A stretch of 64,000 bases of DNA, taken from assembly GCF_905115235.1 (NCBI RefSeq), contig NC_051851.1, forward strand, positions 54,323,240 through 54,387,239, written 5' to 3'. Made by a program: the position numbers and the translations under genes. A model generated the notes under the pieces. The model did no database searches. It was not told where the DNA came from and saw only the letters and a list, made by a program, of their open reading frames with translations. The DNA is from Hermetia illucens (Eukaryota; Arthropoda; Insecta; Diptera; Stratiomyidae). This document shows positions 59,030-64,000 of this stretch, one piece after another (position 1 is the stretch's first letter; every line of letters starts with the position of its first letter).

Positions 59030-59905
59030 TTTTGCAACTTCTTCAAATTCCACCCCCCACCTCGGTAGATTAATCCTTAGTTACATATTCAACCGGCAAT
59101 CTCATATCCGCATTTCTGACTCACTATCGAACTCATATTCTCCTCCTGCAGGGTTCCCACAAAGATCAGTGTTGTCTGCCACCCGTTTCTCCGAGGTGGA
59201 GCCAAATTTTCCGCGGAAGATGATGGTGGACACACGGAACCTTAATATCAATGTTGGGGCAGCTTCTATCTCCTCATTAACTTCCTCACCAAATTCCAAT
59301 CTCATGATAACGACCATTCCTACGCGACCATATAACAGGACTCCAGGATGCATTCATCCAGGTACCACTCTATCCCAATTGACTTCTTCAATCTGCATAA
59401 TCAAGGCAGCATTTATCACAATGATAGGCTGATCCCATATAACCGCTCATACAGTAGACATCACCCTGGCCTTGTATACTCCACCGCACAATAGCCTCAA
59501 GTTCTCGAACAAGCATCCTTTCACATCAACTCACGTCTCACGTATGGTATCTTACATTTTTCGTCAAACCAAGAGCTAATCTATAATTTGATAATTGTTA
59601 AAGATAAGTCTTAGCGTTAAGTTTAGTCGTAACCGATTTCTACCTGGTATAATCATACTTGAAGCTTCGAAGTTCCCGTTTCCAAATTGTGTTAATCTTG
59701 AGCAGGGGCGCAGAAAAATCCAGTTTCCGATTTCATTTGAGCATAGTGTGCAAATTAAAATTTTTTTTTATCCATCTTTCTATATATCTACAGACATCAA
59801 TCCAGGGCACTGTACACGAATATATGCACGATGCATGCAAATTGCTCAAACATGCTTCGGTAATTCCCCTTATCATTATGATTGTATGATAGTAAACAAC
59901 AGTCC
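59030..59905. other. K5 upstream region, no gene called
   Basis: Frames of up to 142 codons exist (59022-59432; 59595-60023), but their composition is unlike a known protein, and the second overlaps the K5 promoter and signal exon in another frame. Confidence 0.45.
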
Positions 59906-59910
59906 AGAAT

Positions 59911-59918
59911 TATATAAA
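59911..59918 (+). promoter_or_regulatory. TATA box of K5
   Basis: TATATAAA lies 69 bp before the K5 ATG. Confidence 0.6.
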
Positions 59919-59979
59919 CGAGTTGGATTTCTAAAGAAGCTCAATTTGTTTGCTGAAATCGTTCTAGGAAGTCGGAAAG

Positions 59980-60944
59980 ATGGTTGTCAGTTCGTCGCTT
60001 GTAGCCCTTCTTATTTCTGGTAAAAAACTAAGATTACTATATACCGTAATAACTAGGATTGAAGTGATAGTTTCTTTTTATATTTTCCAGTGGTTACTAT
60101 CTCCTTTCCTGCAGTAGTTGCAGCTGATTCCTCAGAGGAAGTAACTTATCCAATCTGTGCTGTGAAATGTGCTGTAACTGGTTCGCCAGTCTGTGGTGAA
60201 CGAGATGGCGATTATAAATTATTTATAAATGGATGTGCAAAGATGAGTCATTACTGCAATACTGGGGAAAGTATGTTTTCACGAAGTGTTAGATTTGCAA
60301 AGGCCTGGGTGCAATGCATCGGTCGTGATGCGAATATTTCTATAATAGTGTATGGCCATGAAAATGTCTACGTGTGCATTGCCTCTGACTGGAAAACCCG
60401 AAAGTTGTGCATTGATCTCAATATACATATATTCGATCTGTTGTGTGTTATCACGTCAATATTTGGCTGTGTTGCTCGCTTTTGAATTAATTAGTAATCA
60501 TACTATTTACGTGACTAATTATGTATAAATATTTCTAGCGTGGGAAGAGACTGATATCACTAAGTGTGTTGCCGCTGGGTGCCCGATTTCTTGTTCGAAA
60601 TATGATGACGACATATGTGCAACGAATGGATCCGTATATAAGCATTTCTCTAATCAATGTGACTATCTTCGATTTGTGTGCAAGAAGCCCAAAGAAGGTG
60701 AGAATTGTTAATGTTCCTTTTGCGAACTTAATTATTTGTGCCACTGAAAATAGGATATTTTTGACATCATATATGTATATACTGTGATCCATCAAGTTAT
60801 CAATATGTTCGCAAAGATTGTGGTGTTTTCAGGAGTGAAGATTTTTTTACGTGCCATTATTATACAAAATATTTTATGAGAGTTATTACTAATTGTTAAT
60901 GAATTTTTTTAGCATGGACTCGTGTCACAGAATGCCATCCCTAG
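59980..60944 (+). CDS. K5, secreted double Kazal-domain protein (4 exons)
   Basis: Exons are 59980-60019, 60091-60270, 60539-60697 and 60913-60944, phase 1, 136 residues. Exon 1 (MVVSSSLVALLIS) with the start of exon 2 (VVTISFPAVVAA) makes the signal peptide. Domain 1 (YPICAVKCAVTGSPVCGERD) closely resembles K4 domain 1; its Cys6 is in exon 3 (TWEETDITKC). Domain 2 (CPISCSKYDDDICATNG) has six cysteines, the last in exon 4 (AWTRVTEC), two residues before the stop. Positional P1 residues are Val and Lys. AATAAA is at 61020-61025. The second intron (268 bp) is the longest in the cluster. No damage is seen. Confidence 0.87.
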
Positions 60945-61128
60945 GTTGGGCGGAGTTATGTACATCTGTACGTAGGTATTTTCAAAACATTTTAAAAGAA
61001 ATATAATCGGAAAGTTTCTAATAAAATATGTGTTTTTTAATTTGTTTCCACTGGAGTTTTATTTAGGGTCTTTCTATTGTGAATCGGCTTAATTTATGTA
61101 TTTTGGTATTGTTAACCTTTCAGATTTC

Positions 61129-61165
61129 TTAAAAAGGTCATCCCGTATCAAAGCCGTTTTTTGCT
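61129..61165. mobile_element. Solo end of the Kolobok-like family
   Basis: TTAAAAAGGTCATCCCGTAT, then CAAAGCCGTTTTTT, resembles the left end of the derivative at 58147 (GGGGATCATCCCGTGTGAAG, GCCGTTTTTTT). No partner end follows before the H start at 61176. Confidence 0.5.
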
Positions 61166-61175
61166 TTTTTGGGTC

Positions 61176-61234
61176 TTTTTTAAAGTTTTGTGTAAAACAA
61201 AACCTTGTTAAAATGGGTATACTGTCTGCCTGTC
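61176..61234 (+). mobile_element. DINE-1/HINE-like repeat H8, 5' end only
   Basis: CTTTTTTAAAGTTTTGTGT, then AAAACAAAACCTTG, then CTGTCTGCCTGTCTGTCTGC. The H sequence stops in its microsatellite, where an R1-clade 3' end begins. Confidence 0.65.
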
Positions 61235-62270
61235 TGTCTGCCTTTTTCTTTTGCCGATGGAAGGTGGAAAGCTTTAAAAGCTACCGCAGGCTCCTGCCAT
61301 ATGATTATGCGGAACTCTTACCCACTAAAACCACCTCGTTCTTCTTCCACTCTGCCAGCGGAACTTCCATTTGGTATTACGTCACGGGGCTGGATCAGAA
61401 TTTATTCTACTCCAATCACCTTTTCGACTTCGGTCCATATCCCCTTTGATTTCACCATATCTTCCATTATACTTTCGAGTGTAAAGTACTCCACGGATGT
61501 AGCTACCAATGCGAATCTCGGGCAATGGGAAAAAAAACGTGTTCTGCGTCCTCTTCAATATTTGGGCACTTTGGGCAATATGGCGAATCAATCAATACAG
61601 ATATGCTCGATAGCCTCCGTGTCCGCTCAAGAATTGAGTTAGGTGGAAACCTACCTCGCGGTAGTTTCATTTTGTGCAAACTGTCGCCGATGGGCAGGAG
61701 ATTTTCCGCTGGGATATGCCCAATTGTAAATTCGTTGCCTTTCTTTCGTCAGAATTTCAATAAGGACCATTCCTGTTATCACGCAAGCTGCTTCATTGTA
61801 TATTGTTCTGCAAGCGCAACATGTTCGGAGTACACTTATGCGATAGATAGCTGCAATATTTCACTTACTTGCTATATTTTTCAGTGCATCTGTCAATACT
61901 GTAGGATCGAACTGACCACCTTCGAAATAATGAGTCGACGGCTCAGCCTTGAGCCACCTATATTTGGTATCATTCTTGCAACCAGTGCTCCGATGTTATA
62001 TGTCTTGTTTGCTGCACCCTTCACATGCAATCTGAAGTTTAACCATTGGTCAATCATTACTCTTAAGTACTTATGTAGTAGGAAGGTTTAGCGTCAGTAC
62101 TCCCTTATACACAATAATCTACACATCTGAGTTGATTAGACATTCAATTATTCTGCTCCGTCTAGCGGAATTTAAGGCGTTCTTCACATCCAGTTTGATC
62201 ACTGCACAACATTTGCCGTCGTTAAGTGCGGTCTTAGCTGTGACAGGACAACTGCATCCGTTGTAGGCTT
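61235..62270 (-). mobile_element. R1-clade LINE with internal deletion, in an H repeat
   Basis: From right to left on the minus strand: an RT scrap (CAVIKLDVKNALNSARRS near 62200-62150), then late RT (HKYLRVMIDQWLNFRLHVKG, MIPNIGGSRLSRRLI near 62080-61920), then the knuckle CPKCPNIEEDAEHVFF near 61570. The 3' T run at 61235-61243 touches the TGTC tract of H8. It is the third member of the group at 11390 and 46005. Confidence 0.75.
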
Positions 62271-64000
62271 CCCCTTTTGAAAACCGAATTTACCTCAGCA
62301 TCACGGATCATTTTCGCGAGGTTAAAGAGGACGCATGATAGGGCATCCCCTTATCGTAGACCGTTTTTGACGTCGAATGGTCTTGAGAGTGATCGTGCTG
62401 CTTTTATCTGGCCTCGCACATTGGTCAGGGTCAGTCTTATTAATTTCGTCGGGATACCGAATTCGCTCATGGCCGTGTACAGTTTTACCCTGGCTATGCT
62501 ATCATAGGCGGCTTTAAAGTCGATGAATAGATGGTGCAACTGTTGTCCATATTCCAACAGTTTTTCCATCGCTTGTCGCAGAGAGAAAACCTGGTCTGTT
62601 CCTAATTCGCTGATTTGCCTGGAGTGAAGCTTCTTTGGTATGGGCCAATAATGTTCTGTCCGTATGGGGCTATCCGGTCTAGCAAGTTAGAGGAGAATAT
62701 CTTATAGATGGTACTCAGCAACAGGATACCCATATAATTGTTGCACTGTGTGATATCTCCCTGTCTATGTATGAGGCAGATAATGCCTCGTTGCCAATCG
62801 TCAGGCATTGATTCGCTGTCCCATGCGTTGAGCACAAGTTGATGAACCATTTGGTGTAACTGGTCGCCTCCATATTTAACCAATTCGGTTGTAATTCCAT
62901 CGGTTCCTGGTGACTTATTATTTTTTAGCCGATGATTTGCACGGACTGTCTCTCCTATACTTGGTGGTGGCAGTATTTGTCCGTCAGTAGCTCATCAAAG
63001 TACTAAACCCATCGCTCCAATATGCCCATTCTGTCGGAAATCAGATTTCCTTCTTTGTTTCGGCAGGATGAATATCGAGGTATATAAGGTTTCGTCCTGC
63101 TGACTTGTTGATAAAACTTGCGTGCCTGGTGCGGTTAACTTTTCTTGTTGGTTCTCCCACGTTTCCTTTCTACGTTTGTGAAGTCGCGTCTCCGATCGAC
63201 GGAGTTCGTGATAAGTCTCTGTCCGTGCCCCCGTTCTTCTCTTCTTTGCTAGCTTACATTCACCGTCAAACCAGCCGTTCCGTTCTTTTTGGGGCTGGGG
63301 TCAAGTATGTTTGTGGCCGTATTTATCATAACGTTCCTCAGGTGGTTGTGAAGTTCATTTGTTGATGCTTCACCTCCAGGTCCTCTGTTGACTGCGGTTA
63401 TTGCGGCATCCACTTCCCTCTTATAGGTATTGCGGAGGACAGTGTTGTGAATGGCGTCATTGTTAACTATCTTCGGATTGTCAGAGGGATTCTGGGTGTT
63501 GGTGGGTGGTGTTGTTATTCGAGCTCGGAGCACCATGCCAACGAGATAGTGATCCGAGTCTATATTGGCCCCCCTATATTTTCTGACATTCATCAAGGCT
63601 GAGAGGTGGCGGGGTTCGATCAACACGTGGTCAATTTGGTTTGAGAGTGGTTCCATCTGGAGGGGTCCATGTATGCTTGTGGGCCGCTTTCCGTTATCAT
63701 TTGTGTTTTGGTGTAAGCTATGGGAGTCAACGTATCGCCTGAATCCGTCCCTACTTGAATGTTAAAATTCCCAAGTATGATTTTGATATCATATCTGTGT
63801 CAAGTTTTGAGGGTTCGTTCTACTTCATGTTACATCAGCCCTATATTGGAACAGGGTATCGGCTGGTTGACAGCTTCATCTCTGTACCGGGAGCGCACGT
63901 TCCATGAGAAAATGCGCAAATCGTTATTCCTTTGTCATTGCCGGGTTCGTCGTTGTGTAATCCGTCCAGTCCGAGGTTCCTGTTGTGGCTTCATAACAAG
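62271..64000 (-). mobile_element. RTE-like LINE (family C), 5' two-thirds, runs off the right edge
   Basis: On the minus strand the endonuclease starts near 63920 (complement of CGATTTGCGCATTTTCTCAT) and continues at 63656-63249 (ALMNVRKYRGANIDSDHYLV, RNTYKREVDAAITAVNRGPG). RT lies at 62900-62277 (WQRGIICLIHRQGDITQ, FIDFKAAYDSIARVKLYTAM, RGQIKAARSLSRPFD). It is cut off at the catalytic region where it meets R1 sequence at 62270. The 5' leader is near the window edge. Confidence 0.85.

Noticed and set aside
59595-60023. 142-codon frame with several cysteines just before K5, considered as an extra Kazal exon
   Set aside because: Cysteine spacing does not fit, and the frame overlaps the K5 TATA box and signal exon, which have far better support.

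Overview
The window looks like an accessory stretch of an insect nuclear genome, most likely a fly (Diptera). The case rests on AT-rich spacers, small spliced genes with short introns, a DINE-1/HINE-like repeat family with a TGTC microsatellite core, and at least five clades of non-LTR retrotransposon. The species cannot be fixed from the sequence. No bacterial operon, tRNA gene, rRNA gene or CRISPR array was seen. All calls come from reading translations and repeats by eye; no search was run.

The only host genes I can support are five small secreted Kazal-type proteins, here named K1 to K5: K1 (4574-5447, +), K2 (19306-20191, +, broken), K3 (44233-44866, -), K4 (51591-52270, +) and K5 (59980-60944, +). 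I rebuilt their exons by hand. Every intron is phase 1 with GT..AG ends, and the intron after each domain falls between the fifth and sixth cysteines, so the next exon starts with a short Trp-containing linker that carries Cys6. K1 has three domains and K3, K4 and K5 have two each. K2 carries an out-of-frame deletion of about 22 bp in its third domain. K1, K2, K4 and K5 have a TATA box 62-91 bp before the ATG. The predicted P1 residues differ in almost every domain (R, M, A, N, L, Q, I, V, K), as expected of a diversifying protease-inhibitor or tabanid vasotab-like family.

Most of the rest is transposon wreckage. 1-3.5 kb: LOA/I-like and R1-clade LINEs. 5.5-13.2 kb: DINE-1-like copies (called H here), AP-endonuclease LINE pieces, an R1 end inside an H copy. 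15.3-18.8 kb: RTE-like LINE with a (TGA)n tail and a LOA/I RNase H end. 20.7-24.5 kb: H copy, nearly full-length LOA/I LINE, tRNA-derived SINE. 25.3-29.7 kb: Penelope-like, RTE-like, Jockey, BEL/Pao and LOA/I fragments. 31.8-40.2 kb: R1 and four RTE-like pieces, one with an inverted middle. 41.4-43.7 kb: Jockey LINE. 45.3-50 kb: nested H, foldback, R1, LINE and Penelope pieces. 52.5-54.6 kb: a 2.0-kb Kolobok-like DNA transposon with TTAA duplications. 57.8-59.0 kb: an H copy carrying a 451-bp deletion derivative of that transposon. 61.1-64 kb: H end, R1 and RTE-like pieces.

Most worth following: the Kazal cluster and its exon rule; the Kolobok-like element and its derivative with an empty-site comparison inside the window; and three R1-clade 3' ends that all lie inside H repeats, two of them in the TGTC tract.
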